A stretch of DNA of 64,000 nucleotides from Candidatus Flexicrinis proximus (GCA_016712885.1 JADJQF010000004.1:620001-684000), one strand, 5' to 3'. Counted from the stretch's first letter, positions 27,148-36,411 are shown. Made by a program: numbers and translations. Notes: generated by a model from the letters alone, not told the origin.

Positions 27148-28146
27148 ATGATCAAATCCAAACGCCCTACATTACGTGATGTCGCCCGCCAGGCTGAGGT
27201 CTCCTACCAGACCGTTTCGCGCGTCATCAACAACAACGAACACGTCTCGGCCGAGACACGCGCCCGCGTCGAGAAGGCCATTCGCTCCCTCGGCTTCAAA
27301 CCCAACCGCGCCGCGCAGATCCTCCAGACCGAGCGCTCGCATACCATCGAAGTCATCCTTTTCAACAGTGGCTTCAACCTGTTCCTCTATGAGATGGCCC
27401 GCTCCTCGCAGCGCCTCGGCTACCATTTCGTCATCTCGGCCATCACCGAGAAGGAATTCGCCAGCACCCTCGAAAGTGCGGCATCGCGCTTCATTGACGG
27501 CCTGATCATCCTCCCCGAAGCCCCACTCTCCGAAGACTTCGATACCATCATGCGCCTGACCGATGGCATCCCCTTCGTTCAGATTGGCGCCAAACTGGGA
27601 GCGTCTGTCCCCTCGGTCATCTACAACCAGGCCGAAGGCGCCCGTCTCGCAACCCAACACCTGATCGACCTCGGCCACCGCAACATCGCCGAAATCAGCG
27701 GCCCCTTCCGCAACTATGACGGCTACGATCGCCACGTCAGTTGGCTCTCAACCCTCCGCGACAATGCCCTGACTCCCGGCCCCAGCGTCGAAGGGGAGTT
27801 CTCCATAGAATCCGGCTACCGTGGCATGCAGCAGCTCCTCGACAGCGGAGCGCTATTCACAGCGGTCTTTATCGGCAATGACTCGATGGCCATCGGGGCG
27901 ATCTCCGCCTTGCGCCAGCGCGGTCTGTACGTCCCCGACGACATCTCCATCGTCGGCTTCGATGATGTGCCGGAAGCCGCACACTTTGTCCCGGCTCTCA
28001 CCACCGTCCGCCAGGATTTTCAGCTCATCGGCCGCCTGGCTGTCGAGTACATCGCCAGTATGGTAGAGACTCACGACACGCCCGTCCACCAGCGCGTGCT
28101 CCAGCCTTCGCTCATTGTCCGCGACAGTACCCGCGCCCTCAAGTAA
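27148..28146 (+). CDS. LacI-family transcriptional regulator
   Basis: A 332-residue repressor. The N-terminal HTH and hinge are clear (PTLRDVARQAEVSYQTVSRV, HVSAETRARVEKAIRSLGFK, PNRAAQIL). The periplasmic-binding-protein-like sensor follows, ending with DDISIVGFDDVPEAAHFVPA and LTTVRQDF, the standard LacI motif. ATG at 27148 is preferred; a TTG 36 bases upstream would add residues before the HTH. It faces the Opp-type operon across three similar TGTGA-N4-TCACA sites, so it probably regulates glycan uptake and itself. Confidence 0.93.
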   Translation: MIKSKRPTLRDVARQAEVSYQTVSRVINNNEHVSAETRARVEKAIRSLGFKPNRAAQILQTERSHTIEVILFNSGFNLFLYEMARSSQRLGYHFVISAITEKEFASTLESAASRFIDGLIILPEAPLSEDFDTIMRLTDGIPFVQIGAKLGASVPSVIYNQAEGARLATQHLIDLGHRNIAEISGPFRNYDGYDRHVSWLSTLRDNALTPGPSVEGEFSIESGYRGMQQLLDSGALFTAVFIGNDSMAIGAISALRQRGLYVPDDISIVGFDDVPEAAHFVPALTTVRQDFQLIGRLAVEYIASMVETHDTPVHQRVLQPSLIVRDSTRALK

Positions 28147-28405
28147 CTCTCCTGGACCAGGCTCGGCCGATCAGCCCATAGCGCAGCGCGACTTGAAGCG
28201 CGATGACTCGGTTACTTGAGACGATATCGGCGGGCTGATCACTTTTCGCGCCGTGCGAGTGGCAACCCACTGCCGGCGTCAACGTGAACCTCTCTCGGTC
28301 GCCGGCAGCGGCTGCACCTGGGTCTCGACGATGTCAGTCCTGCTCGCCGCGCTGATCGAGTCACTGTTGCTCATTCTAAACGGGACTAGACCAGTATTTG
28401 CTTGC
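28147..28405. other. intergenic region with inverted repeats, no gene seen
   Basis: Between the convergent lacI-type gene and arsA. GATCAGCCC (28169-28177) is repeated inverted as GGGCTGATC (28232-28240), which is followed by CACTTTT and could serve as a weak terminator. A second pair, TGCCGGCG and CGCCGGCA, follows. No convincing small gene. Confidence 0.4.
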
Positions 28406-30261
28406 TCATGACATCAACTCCGCTTGAGGGTGCTGGCTGTAGAGCTGTTGACCGAGTGCTCCCAGTCTCTCTAGGCCACTGACTTCGCCAGGCAAAAGCG
28501 GGATTTCGACGACCGGGACAGCGAAACGCTGCCTGATCTCGGCGAGATATTTCTCTTGCATAGCACGCCGGACACGGCTGAACGGTGTCGTGCACTGATC
28601 CGGAGGCAGCACATAGTTGGCGAATACCAGCCCGGTATGGATGCCGAGGGTCACAAGTTCTTCGCTGGCACGGAAGGCTTCGATGATCGGAGTCGCTTCG
28701 GGATACATCACGAATGCGAAAGTACTCCTGTGCGGGTCACGCATCATAGCGATCACGTCGCCAAATCGACGTTTGGCGACATCGTCCGCCGCGTTCGTAT
28801 CGACCGAGGCGAATACCTTGACATCGATTTGTGCGCTCCAGTCCATCGGCAGTTCCAGCAGGCGCAGCGTATGACCGGTCGGCGCGGTATCAAATACCAC
28901 CACGTCCCAGTTGTCCTGGCTGGCGTATTCGATGAACCGGTCGAAAGCCGCCATCTCTTCGGTGCAAGGGGAGTTGAGTTCTTCTTCCATGACCCGAATT
29001 GCTTCAGGCGTGCGTCCGCGCTGACGTGCATCGTCCAGAATGCGCGTTCTATATTCATCAGCGGCGAATTTGGGGTCAATCTTGGTTGCCCACAGATGAG
29101 ATACGCCAGGTACGGGATTCACGCTATCGCCGACGGGAACGTCCAAAACGTCACCCAGGTGCGCGGCGGGATCAGTGGTCAGGAGCAGAGTCTTGTAGCC
29201 CTGTTTTGCCAGCCAAATGGCTGTAAAGCAGGATGCGGCGGTTTTGCCGACGCCACCTTTGCCCGCGAAAAAGATCGTTCGCATTCCGCCAGCGGGCGTC
29301 AGCCGGGCGCGCACTGCCGTGAGATCGGTCGTCGAATCACTAGCGGCCGCTTGCACGATGTCACTTGCCGGGATAGCTGTGCCGCCGTCGAATAGGAGTT
29401 TGCCCACCGCGCGCAGCCGCGCGTTTCCTTTGATCTCGGCGTCCAGCAGCGGCATATAGCGGGTCAGCAGCGGCATCTCGCGTTCGATTTGTGCCAGGTA
29501 GCGCGACTGCATTTCGATTCGTGGGGCATAGAGCGCATTAGCCAGCTCGGATGCTGGCAGGATGCCGTTGACGATCAGTTCGTGCGTGAAAATACCGATT
29601 TTCGCCAGTTCACTGCTGGCTCGCTTGGTTTCCTTAATTGATGTCGCTTCGGGCTGCAGCACGAAGACAAAGCGCGTATACGCCGGGTCGCGCATTGTGG
29701 CGACGGCGCGTTCGTATTTCTGCTTCGCGCTCTGAATGGCAGCGGCAGGGCCGATGCAGGTCTGGCCACTTCCTGCTCGGCCTCGTCGATGGAGCGACTC
29801 CAGGCGACCGGTAGTTCGATCAGGCGTAAGGTGTGGCCGGTCGGAGCCGTATCGAAGATCACGATATCGAAGGTTAACCCGCCTTGAACCGGCGGCTCGA
29901 GGAAATCGGTGAAACGGTCGAAGGCTGCGACCTCAGCCGTGCATGGACCGCTCATCTGTTCCTCGATCACCTGCACCATTTGCGGCGGGAATGCTAGCCG
30001 CAGCGGCGCTAGCGCGCGATCCTTGTATTCCTCAGTGGCGCGGTCACCGTCGATTTCCATCGCCCACAGGTTTTCTACGCCGGCGATCGGTGTTAATTGA
30101 TGGCCGATGGCTTGCTCAAACACATCGGACAAATTGGAGGCTGGATCGGTGGTGACGATCAGCGTGCGCCTGCCGTCGTCAGCGCAGCGCACAGCGGTCG
30201 TGCAAGCCATCGAAGTCTTGCCGACGCCGCCCTTGCCGGAGAAGAAGATGAATTCGGTCAT
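28406..30261 (-). pseudogene. arsA: arsenite-transporting ATPase ArsA, frameshifted in the first half
   Basis: ArsA is a two-domain ATPase that drives or assists arsenite export. Domain A1 starts MTEFIFFSGKGGVGKTSMAC with DTAPTGHTLRLIELP; domain A2 has TIFFAGKGGVGKTAASC and its own DTAPTGHTLRLLELP. Near 29764-29772 the frame breaks after DEAEQE: the minus-strand text GAAGTGGCCAGACC needs one more base to read on into GQTCIGPAAAIQSAKQKYER, the conserved linker of this family. An intact protein would be ~617 residues. ATG overlaps the arsD stop by four bases. It may be a sequence error, since arsR, arsD and acr3 look intact. Confidence 0.88.
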
Positions 30262-30620
30262 GATGCATTCTCTGGTTCAAGCGCGTTCTGTATTTCGGCC
30301 ATCGTGGGATAAGCCCCGACCTTCACGACCCTGCCATTCACAAGCGTAATCGGCAGCGCGTCCATCTGCCGCTCGCGCACGAGGCGCATGACATCGTTGT
30401 TGTGGATGAACACATTCGGATGGCTGGCCATCTGATAGCGTTCCGCCGTCACGTTCTTTGCCCTAAGCGCGAGGAGCATTTCACTAACGTCGAGTAAGGT
30501 CTGATCGAGGTTCGGACCGCAAAGGCCGGTTGAACAGCACATTGGCGGATCGAAAATCTCGACCTGCGCGACAATCGTCGGCTGTGCGGGAGTATCGAAT
30601 AGAGAGATCGGTTCGCTCAT
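30258..30620 (-). CDS. arsD: arsenical metallochaperone ArsD
   Basis: A 120-residue ArsD that hands arsenite to ArsA. It shows VEIFDPPMCCSTGLCGPNLD with the adjacent Cys pair and third Cys that bind As(III), then YQMASHPNVFIHNNDV and LPITLVNGRVVKVGAYP. ATG at 30620 follows GGAAGG. The stop overlaps the arsA start (ATGA). An ArsR-like box lies 19 bases upstream of its start, so it may have its own regulated promoter. Confidence 0.93.
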   Translation of the reverse strand: MSEPISLFDTPAQPTIVAQVEIFDPPMCCSTGLCGPNLDQTLLDVSEMLLALRAKNVTAERYQMASHPNVFIHNNDVMRLVRERQMDALPITLVNGRVVKVGAYPTMAEIQNALEPENAS

Positions 30621-30638
30621 TTCAGAGACCTTCCATAT

Positions 30639-30654
30639 ATAGAAACACTTCAAT
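30639..30654. promoter_or_regulatory. ArsR-box-like site before arsD
   Basis: ATAGAAACACTTCAAT, imperfect version of the palindrome found in the arsR-acr3 region (shared ATAGAA....TTC.AT). Lies between arsR and arsD. Confidence 0.5.
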
Positions 30655-30681
30655 ATAAGAAAGCAAAAAAAGGGCCATGAG

Positions 30682-31059
30682 CTAGCGCCCTGTATTGTTG
30701 AGCATCATCAGAAGCCCTTGGAGGGCGGTCAGCATTGGCGCATTGAGCCGGTGCATGACCCATGTTCCACGCGGCTCTGATTGAATAAGACCTGCGTCGC
30801 GCAGGACCTTCAAATGATGTGAAATTGTTGGCTGCGTGAGGTCAAAATGCCTTTCAATGTCACACCCGCAGACCTGGCCGCCGCCCTGGCTGATCAGATC
30901 GATCATCTGAAGCCGGATTGGGTTACTGAGCGCCTTGAACGCATCTGCAAACTGGTCCGTTTCAACGTCGCCGAGCCGTCGATGCACCTCAGGATTGCAG
31001 ACGACCTTGGCAATACCGGGCATGAGCGGTGTTCCGGCCTCGATAGCGAGATTGTTCAT
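30682..31059 (-). CDS. arsR: ArsR-family arsenic-responsive repressor
   Basis: A 125-residue winged-HTH metalloregulator. FKALSNPIRLQMIDLI and the recognition helix DLTQPTISHHLKVLRDAGLI are typical. Candidate As(III) ligands are the Cys pair in QVCGCDIERHF, just before the recognition helix, plus VVCNPEV near the N-terminus; this arrangement differs from the CVC of the E. coli protein. Divergent from acr3, with a palindromic site between. First gene of arsR-arsD-arsA. Confidence 0.93.
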   Translation of the reverse strand: MNNLAIEAGTPLMPGIAKVVCNPEVHRRLGDVETDQFADAFKALSNPIRLQMIDLISQGGGQVCGCDIERHFDLTQPTISHHLKVLRDAGLIQSEPRGTWVMHRLNAPMLTALQGLLMMLNNTGR

Positions 31060-31129
31060 GTCATTTCCAATCTGGTGTATAGCGGTCCATGAGCCGATTC
31101 ATCGAAGTGATACTCCGATGATACAATAC

Positions 31130-31145
31130 ATAGAAGAACTTCTAT
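31130..31145. promoter_or_regulatory. ArsR operator between arsR and acr3
   Basis: ATAGAAG, two-base centre AA, CTTCTAT: a perfect 7-bp-arm palindrome in the divergent arsR/acr3 region, AT-rich on both sides. Position and similarity to the site at 30639 support ArsR binding. Confidence 0.65.
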
Positions 31146-31277
31146 ATATGCTATTTGTCACCGACTACCAATGATGTGTAGCACTCTGTTGCCTGCGTGC
31201 CGAGTGATACAGTGATGAACAGATTGATGTGCGATCTCAGCGTATAGCTTTCCTGTTTGCATGAGGATCCCCGTGTA

Positions 31278-32393
31278 ATGAATCAGCAGATTAATGCCCG
31301 TTCCAGCAAACCTGCTCGTGGTGTTTTCAGCAAGCTTTCGGTCTTGGATCGTTTCCTGCCGGTATGGATCTTTGCTGCGATGGCGTTGGGTATTGCGCTA
31401 GGGAATGTCTTCCCCGGCCTGGGGCCAGCGCTCGACTCGGTCAAGCTGGATACCGTCTCCCTGCCGATCGCGGTCGGGCTGTTGTGGATGATGTATCCGG
31501 TGCTCGCAAAGGTGAAATACGGCAAGATGCCAGAGATGGCAGCGAACTGGAAGATGTCCGGCACGTCACTGATTCTCAACTGGATTGTTGGCCCGGCACT
31601 GATGTTTGTGCTTGCCTGGCTGATGCTTCCGGACTATCCGGAATACCGTACCGGCCTGATCCTGGTCGGGCTGGCACGGTGCATCGCGATGGTGCTGATC
31701 TGGAACATGCTGGCCTGCGGCGACAACGAGTACGCGGCCGTATTGGTGGCGATCAACTCCGTATTTCAGATCGTTATGTACACCGTGCTGGGCTATTTCT
31801 ATCTGACGATCGTACCGGGATGGCTGGGCGGGTCGGCCGTTGCGCTCAATATTTCGATGGGAGAGATCGCAAAAAGTGTGCTGATCTTCCTCGGAATTCC
31901 GCTGGCGGCCGGATTTCTCACACGCCTGATCCTGACGCGTGTCAAAGGCGAAACCTGGTACGAAGCGAAATTCGTGCCTCGCTTATCGCCAACGGCCATC
32001 GTCGGGCTGCTGTTCACGATTGTGATGATGTTTTCGCTCAAAGGCGATGTCATCCTCGAACGTCCACTGGACGTAGTTCGCATCGCGCTGCCGCTGTTAG
32101 TGTACTTCCTGATCATGTTCAGCCTGTCATTCGGTGTTTCTTACCTATTGAAGTTTCCGTATGCCGATACCGCCACGATCTCGTTTACGGCCGCAGGAAA
32201 CAACTTTGAACTGGCCATCGCGGTGGCTATCGGTGTCTTTGGGCTTGCGTCGGGCGAGGCGCTGGCGACAGTGGTCGGCCCATTGATCGAAGTACCGGTT
32301 TTGATCAGTCTGGTCTATCTGTCGCTGTGGTTAGGGCGCCGGCTCTATCCGACCGATCCCCTGTGGCGGTCTGCTGATGCGCAGTCTGAATAG
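31278..32393 (+). CDS. acr3: arsenite efflux transporter Acr3
   Basis: A 371-residue, ten-helix arsenite antiporter of the ACR3 (bile acid:sodium symporter-like) family. FLPVWIFAAMALGIALG, LILNWIVGPALMF and GLARCIAMVLIWN, with the conserved Cys of the fourth helix, are diagnostic. FTAAGNNFELAIAVAIGVFG near the C-terminus is also conserved. ATG at 31278 follows GAGG; a TTG at 31257 is less likely. Exports As(III), perhaps together with ArsA/ArsD from the divergent operon. Confidence 0.95.
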   Translation: MNQQINARSSKPARGVFSKLSVLDRFLPVWIFAAMALGIALGNVFPGLGPALDSVKLDTVSLPIAVGLLWMMYPVLAKVKYGKMPEMAANWKMSGTSLILNWIVGPALMFVLAWLMLPDYPEYRTGLILVGLARCIAMVLIWNMLACGDNEYAAVLVAINSVFQIVMYTVLGYFYLTIVPGWLGGSAVALNISMGEIAKSVLIFLGIPLAAGFLTRLILTRVKGETWYEAKFVPRLSPTAIVGLLFTIVMMFSLKGDVILERPLDVVRIALPLLVYFLIMFSLSFGVSYLLKFPYADTATISFTAAGNNFELAIAVAIGVFGLASGEALATVVGPLIEVPVLISLVYLSLWLGRRLYPTDPLWRSADAQSE

Positions 32394-32703
32394 ACATTGG
32401 CCGAGGGTAGTCAAGGTAAGTTCCGCTCGAGAGGGGCGAAACTGTGAACTGATTTGGCGGCGAGAAAGCACACAACGCCACAGGCATGCACCATGGTATC
32501 AATCCTGCCGTAGAGGTATGCCAGAGTCAGAGAGCCGTTGTAAATGTTGAGGGCGAGACAGAACGTGTAGATCTGCTGCCGCCACTTTCGTACTTGTGTG
32601 GATTCAGTGCGAAGATCAGCGGCTGCGAGGAAACGATGTGACATACGCCAGGAATCAAAACTGGCGACAACAATGCCGCCAGTTCGAGGTATATCCTAAA
32701 GTG
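32394..32703. other. intergenic region, no supported gene
   Basis: 310 bases between acr3 and tRNA-Val. One minus-strand frame of 77 codons (32411-32644) is open but has no recognisable motif and no clear ribosome site. No terminator-like hairpin is obvious. Confidence 0.4.
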
Positions 32704-32776
32704 TGGGCAATATAGGACTCGAACCTATGACCTTCTCGACGTCAACGAGACGCTCTGCCAATTGAGCTAATTGCCC
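32704..32776 (-). tRNA. tRNA-Val(GAC)
   Basis: 73 bases fold fully: acceptor GGGCAAT/ATTGCCC, D arm GCTC/GAGC, anticodon stem TCTCG/CGAGA with loop TTGACGT (anticodon GAC), variable AGGTC, T arm ATAGG/CCTAT with loop TTCGAGT, discriminator A. CCA is not encoded. Confidence 0.95.
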
Positions 32777-32830
32777 TACATTCCACAAGAATACATGACT
32801 CTGCGCCGGTTGACAAGGGCTTGCGGCGCA

Positions 32831-33616
32831 TTAGGGCCGCTCGTAAACCGCCACGAAAAACGTATGCTCGACCGGCTGCGGGGCATCTGGATCCGGGTAA
32901 TGCTCGGCCAGCGCTTTCTCCATCGCCTCGACACCCGCTCGCCATACCTCATCCGGCAGTCGCCACAGGCTCGAATAAATCCGCCCGCGAAAAGCCTCTA
33001 TCTTCTGGGTCGCGGTCATCGTGGTGCTGTACTGCAACCCGTCTTGCCGGCGCAGCCGCCAGCCAGCCGCTTCCAGCGTTTCTGGCGCTGTGTCGCGCCG
33101 ATCGTGCCGCAGGAAATCGCCGGTTACGTCGCCCCATGCCTGCGACAGGATTTCGAGTGTCGGTTCGCGCCGCCAGTTCCACCCAGCGACAGCCGCGCCA
33201 CCGGGCTTCAACACCCGCGCCAGTTCACGCACCGCGGCCTGCGGATCGGGGATCAGATGCAGGATGTGGACCATCACCGCGAAGTCGATGCTCCCCGACT
33301 TGAGCGGCAGCCGCATCACGTCTCCTGCGGTCAGCCGGATGTCTCCGTCAGGGTACGCCGGCTGTTTGGAGCGCAGGACATCCATCATCGCCGCCGACAG
33401 GTCCACGCCGTAATACCGCCCGCTGTGCTGCGCCAGGGGCAGCGCCAGCCGGCCGGTCCCCACCCCGATTTCGATCACCTGCGAGTCGCGCGTGATCCCT
33501 GCCGTTTGAGCCATGAGCGCGGCGGCTTTCAGGTCTATGCCCGCTGGAAATCCGCGCGTCTGGTCGTAATAAGTCGCCGCACGGTCGAAGCTGACGCTCT
33601 GTTCCGGGGAAGACAT
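32831..33616 (-). CDS. class I SAM-dependent methyltransferase
   Basis: A 261-residue methyltransferase of the UbiE/Methyltransf_11 type. DRAATYYDQTRGFPAG precedes motif I VIEIGVGTGRLALPLA; then YGVDLSAAMMDVLRSK and the post-motif IDFAVMVHILHLIPDP and LKPGGAAVAGWNW. ATG at 33616 follows AGGAG by nine bases. Its substrate cannot be predicted. It stands alone next to the tRNA and is divergent from the DUF1992 gene. Confidence 0.88.
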   Translation of the reverse strand: MSSPEQSVSFDRAATYYDQTRGFPAGIDLKAAALMAQTAGITRDSQVIEIGVGTGRLALPLAQHSGRYYGVDLSAAMMDVLRSKQPAYPDGDIRLTAGDVMRLPLKSGSIDFAVMVHILHLIPDPQAAVRELARVLKPGGAAVAGWNWRREPTLEILSQAWGDVTGDFLRHDRRDTAPETLEAAGWRLRRQDGLQYSTTMTATQKIEAFRGRIYSSLWRLPDEVWRAGVEAMEKALAEHYPDPDAPQPVEHTFFVAVYERP

Positions 33617-33699
33617 CGGTGGTTCTCCTGCGCAGTTGCTTGACACGATTCTGTAATCATGTGAATATTGTCACAAACACAGGGAAGAGGACTTCGATC

Positions 33700-34083
33700 A
33701 TGGCTTACCACGGCGATTCGACCGACGAACTCATTCGCAAGGCCATCGGCGATGGCGCCAATCTGCCCAACGCCGGCAAGCGCCTCGATCTCGACGATCC
33801 CTACACCCCCGACGACCTCAAGCTCGCCCACAAAATCCTCAAAGACAACGGCTTTGTGCCGACCTGGATCGCCGAGAGCAGGGACCTCGATGCCCTGCGC
33901 GACGGCCTGCTTCGACAGCTTACGGCCGCGCTCCGCGCCAATACAGTCTCTCAAACGCTAAACGCCGAAATCTCGGCGTTCAACAAGCGTGTGCTTTCAT
34001 TCAACCTTAAAGCGCCGCAAGGCATTTCGCACAAGCGGATAATCGACCCCGAACGTGAGCGCCGTCGGCTTAAGAACGGATAA
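33700..34083 (+). CDS. DUF1992 (DnaJ-C28-like) protein
   Basis: A 127-residue small protein. STDELIRKAIGDGANLPNAG and KRLDLDDPYTPDDLKLAHKI, then LKDNGFVPTWIAE match DUF1992, the domain also found in DNAJC28 and bacterial YhdN-like proteins. Function unknown. ATG at 33700 after GAAGAGG; a longer upstream frame crosses the promoter region of the divergent methyltransferase. Its 3' end overlaps the tatA 3' end by 14 bases (convergent). Confidence 0.85.
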   Translation: MAYHGDSTDELIRKAIGDGANLPNAGKRLDLDDPYTPDDLKLAHKILKDNGFVPTWIAESRDLDALRDGLLRQLTAALRANTVSQTLNAEISAFNKRVLSFNLKAPQGISHKRIIDPERERRRLKNG

Positions 34084-34252
34084 CGGGGTCGTCCTTTTTC
34101 GCTTCGGTTTCTTCCTGGCCGTCTTTCAGGCCTTTGCGGAACTCAGCGATACCGCCGCCAAGCTCGCCAAATACCTTACGAATCCGGCCTGCTCCGAAGA
34201 CCAACAGGACGATGACCAGGATGATGAGTAGCTCAGGGATTCCCGGACGCAT
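34070..34252 (-). CDS. tatA: Sec-independent translocase TatA/E
   Basis: A 60-residue TatA: one N-terminal membrane helix (PELLIILVIVLLVFGAGRI), then the amphipathic helix KVFGELGGGIAEFRKGLKDG and an acidic tail. It forms the Tat pore for folded proteins. Relevant in this window because the CUT1 binding protein carries a twin-arginine signal. No tatB or tatC beside it. Confidence 0.93.
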   Translation of the reverse strand: MRPGIPELLIILVIVLLVFGAGRIRKVFGELGGGIAEFRKGLKDGQEETEAKKDDPVIRS

Positions 34253-34299
34253 TGGTTTTCCTTCCTTCCGTAGCGCGTCATTCCGCGCCTTTCGAGCGA

Positions 34300-36255
34300 T
34301 TATAGCACCGATTTAGACTCACTTTCCGCACTTTCGTCCAGCAGCGCGTCCACCTCAAGCCGCAGCAGCGTGTCGGCCACCGCTTCGATCGCCGTATTCT
34401 GCTTGCGGTAAAGGTTCGCGTCGCTCATGTACAGCCGGTTCGCCACCTCGCGCACCCGCTGCTTCTTGATATAGCGCAGTTCGAGGATGTTATAGATCAG
34501 CCAGTCCTGACTCCGCCAGTCGCGTTCGCCCGGTGGGCGCTGCAGCTCGATCGCCTTGTCGAGGATGGCCCGCAGCGCGCGCGGTGGCTCGTTCGCATTG
34601 GCATCCAGCGCCCGCCGAACCACCGCTAGTTCCAGCAGCCGGCTCTTGGTCAGCCCCGGCCCGCCGTAATAGTGCCGCAGCGCCGCCGCCACCTGCTCGA
34701 TGATATGGTCGCGCTCCGGCAGCGTCACTGTGTTCCCCGCCGTATCTGTAGCTTCTCCCAGCCGCGCCGACTCATACTCGACGTCCGCGATCGTCGCGCG
34801 GGATGATGTGAATTGTGGCAGCAGGCCTTCCAGTGCCGCGACCACCTCGTCCTGCAGCATCAGATCGTCCAGTGTCCGCGCCGCCCGCCGCCGGATCCGT
34901 GCGATCACCGACATTTCTTCCGGCGTCGGGTTGCGGTCCCCGGCAGTGGCTTGCAGCCCCAGAATACCGACCAGCTGCCCTCCGTTGACGCCGCGCTGAC
35001 GGCTCAGAGGCAGCAGCCAGAACGTCTCCCACAGCAGTGGTTGCGCGACCGTGGCGACTTTCAACCCGCCCAGCACTTCGATCATCTCGTCCGGCCGGTT
35101 TTCGATCTCATGCCCGGTTCCGGTCGCCCGGATCACTTCCGGCTGTCCTTCCGTCACCCGCGCCAGGAACGCGCCGCCGGTCTGCAGCAGATTGCGCGCC
35201 TGCGCCAGGATGCCTTCCAGCAGCGCCAGCAGGTCGGCTTCGGTTAGCAGCTGCCGGTTTAGCTGCTGGATTTTCGTAAACTGATCGTCCTCATCGTCAC
35301 CGTAGATCAGCCGGCGCTCCAGTTCCGGCAGCGCCAGATCAATCATCCACTGCCAGAACAGAACCACCGCCACCACCGCGAACACCGAGAATTCCTCACT
35401 GTCCAGCGCAAAAATCCGGTTGACTCGTCCCGTAAAGAACAGCACGGCCACTATCAGCATTCCTGTCGCCGGTCCGCGCAGCACCATCCTCAGCAGGTCT
35501 GCCTTGACCGCCCGGTCGGGGATCCGGCTGCCAAAGAACGACAGCGGATACGCCAGGAACAGCAGCATCAGCACCACGATGATGTTCGCCACGATCACCA
35601 GCGCCAGCGCCCCAGGGGTGAATTCGCCCCCCGGGTTGAAGAACACGCTGAATGGAAATACCCCGATTATTGGGGTCAGCAGTGCGATCTCCAGATAGCC
35701 CATCCGCCGCCGCGTCGACCGCGTCAGGCAGCGCTGCCGCGCCCGTTCCACGTTGATCAGCGCGAACGCTGCGGCTACCACCATATAAGCCAGAAAGACG
35801 CCCATCGCCGGCATCACCGCCCGTAGGGCAGGGCGGCCGCTGCTTTCGATCGGCGCAACCAGCGCATCGCCGAAATTCGCCAGCAGGACAAACACCAGCG
35901 AGATCAGGTACATCACCCGCAGCGTGCGCCGCCGTCTCCCGCGTGAGGGCAGTCCGGTGGTGTCCAGCAGCGCATCTGACAGGTGAACCAGCGCCGCCGG
36001 CGCCAGCGCCACGCCCACCCACTGCACCCGCAGCAGCGCCAGCGTTGCCTCGTCCGTCGGCCGCAGACTGGTCAGCACGTCGCACACATACGCGATCGTT
36101 ACCGCCAGCAGCACCATTACCGATCCGCGTGAGACACGGTCATTGAAATTCCGCGTGAGCGTATACAGCAGCAGCGATACCGCAACGATCACGATGGCGG
36201 CGGCCAGCGTCTCGTTGGCAAGTTCGAGCGATGAAGCGATCAGATCAGGCGTCAC
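34300..36255 (-). CDS. membrane-bound 7TM-GAF regulator with C-terminal HTH-like region
   Basis: A 651-residue protein. The first ~300 residues hold about eight hydrophobic helices resembling the 7TM N-terminal module of histidine kinases (LLLYTLTRNFNDRVSRG, LRVQWVGVALAPAALVHLSDAL). A GAF-like domain follows (LLEGILAQARNLLQTGGAFL, LLPLSRQRGVNGGQLVGILG). The expected kinase core is absent: no H-box and no ATP-binding G-boxes. Instead the C-terminus ends with a region containing RVREVANRLYMSDANLYRKQ, which looks like an HTH. This suggests a one-component, membrane-anchored DNA-binding sensor. Role unknown; domain calls are from motifs only. Confidence 0.65.
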   Translation of the reverse strand: MTPDLIASSLELANETLAAAIVIVAVSLLLYTLTRNFNDRVSRGSVMVLLAVTIAYVCDVLTSLRPTDEATLALLRVQWVGVALAPAALVHLSDALLDTTGLPSRGRRRRTLRVMYLISLVFVLLANFGDALVAPIESSGRPALRAVMPAMGVFLAYMVVAAAFALINVERARQRCLTRSTRRRMGYLEIALLTPIIGVFPFSVFFNPGGEFTPGALALVIVANIIVVLMLLFLAYPLSFFGSRIPDRAVKADLLRMVLRGPATGMLIVAVLFFTGRVNRIFALDSEEFSVFAVVAVVLFWQWMIDLALPELERRLIYGDDEDDQFTKIQQLNRQLLTEADLLALLEGILAQARNLLQTGGAFLARVTEGQPEVIRATGTGHEIENRPDEMIEVLGGLKVATVAQPLLWETFWLLPLSRQRGVNGGQLVGILGLQATAGDRNPTPEEMSVIARIRRRAARTLDDLMLQDEVVAALEGLLPQFTSSRATIADVEYESARLGEATDTAGNTVTLPERDHIIEQVAAALRHYYGGPGLTKSRLLELAVVRRALDANANEPPRALRAILDKAIELQRPPGERDWRSQDWLIYNILELRYIKKQRVREVANRLYMSDANLYRKQNTAIEAVADTLLRLEVDALLDESAESESKSVL

Positions 36256-36411
36256 ACTGGGCTCTCGTGCACTATCGGAAGTAGACCATCATCGGTTTCG
36301 GTCGCCCCATCCCCTGTGGATTAGGGCCGCCGGATACGTCGAACGCTCCGAATCATCCCCCTCGCCGGAGCATAGGGCAGACTGCATCAACCATGAATGT
36401 CCATATTGGAA

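Noticed and set aside
32411..32644. 77-codon minus-strand ORF between acr3 and tRNA-Val
   Set aside because: No motif, no ribosome site, and composition not gene-like; left as intergenic.
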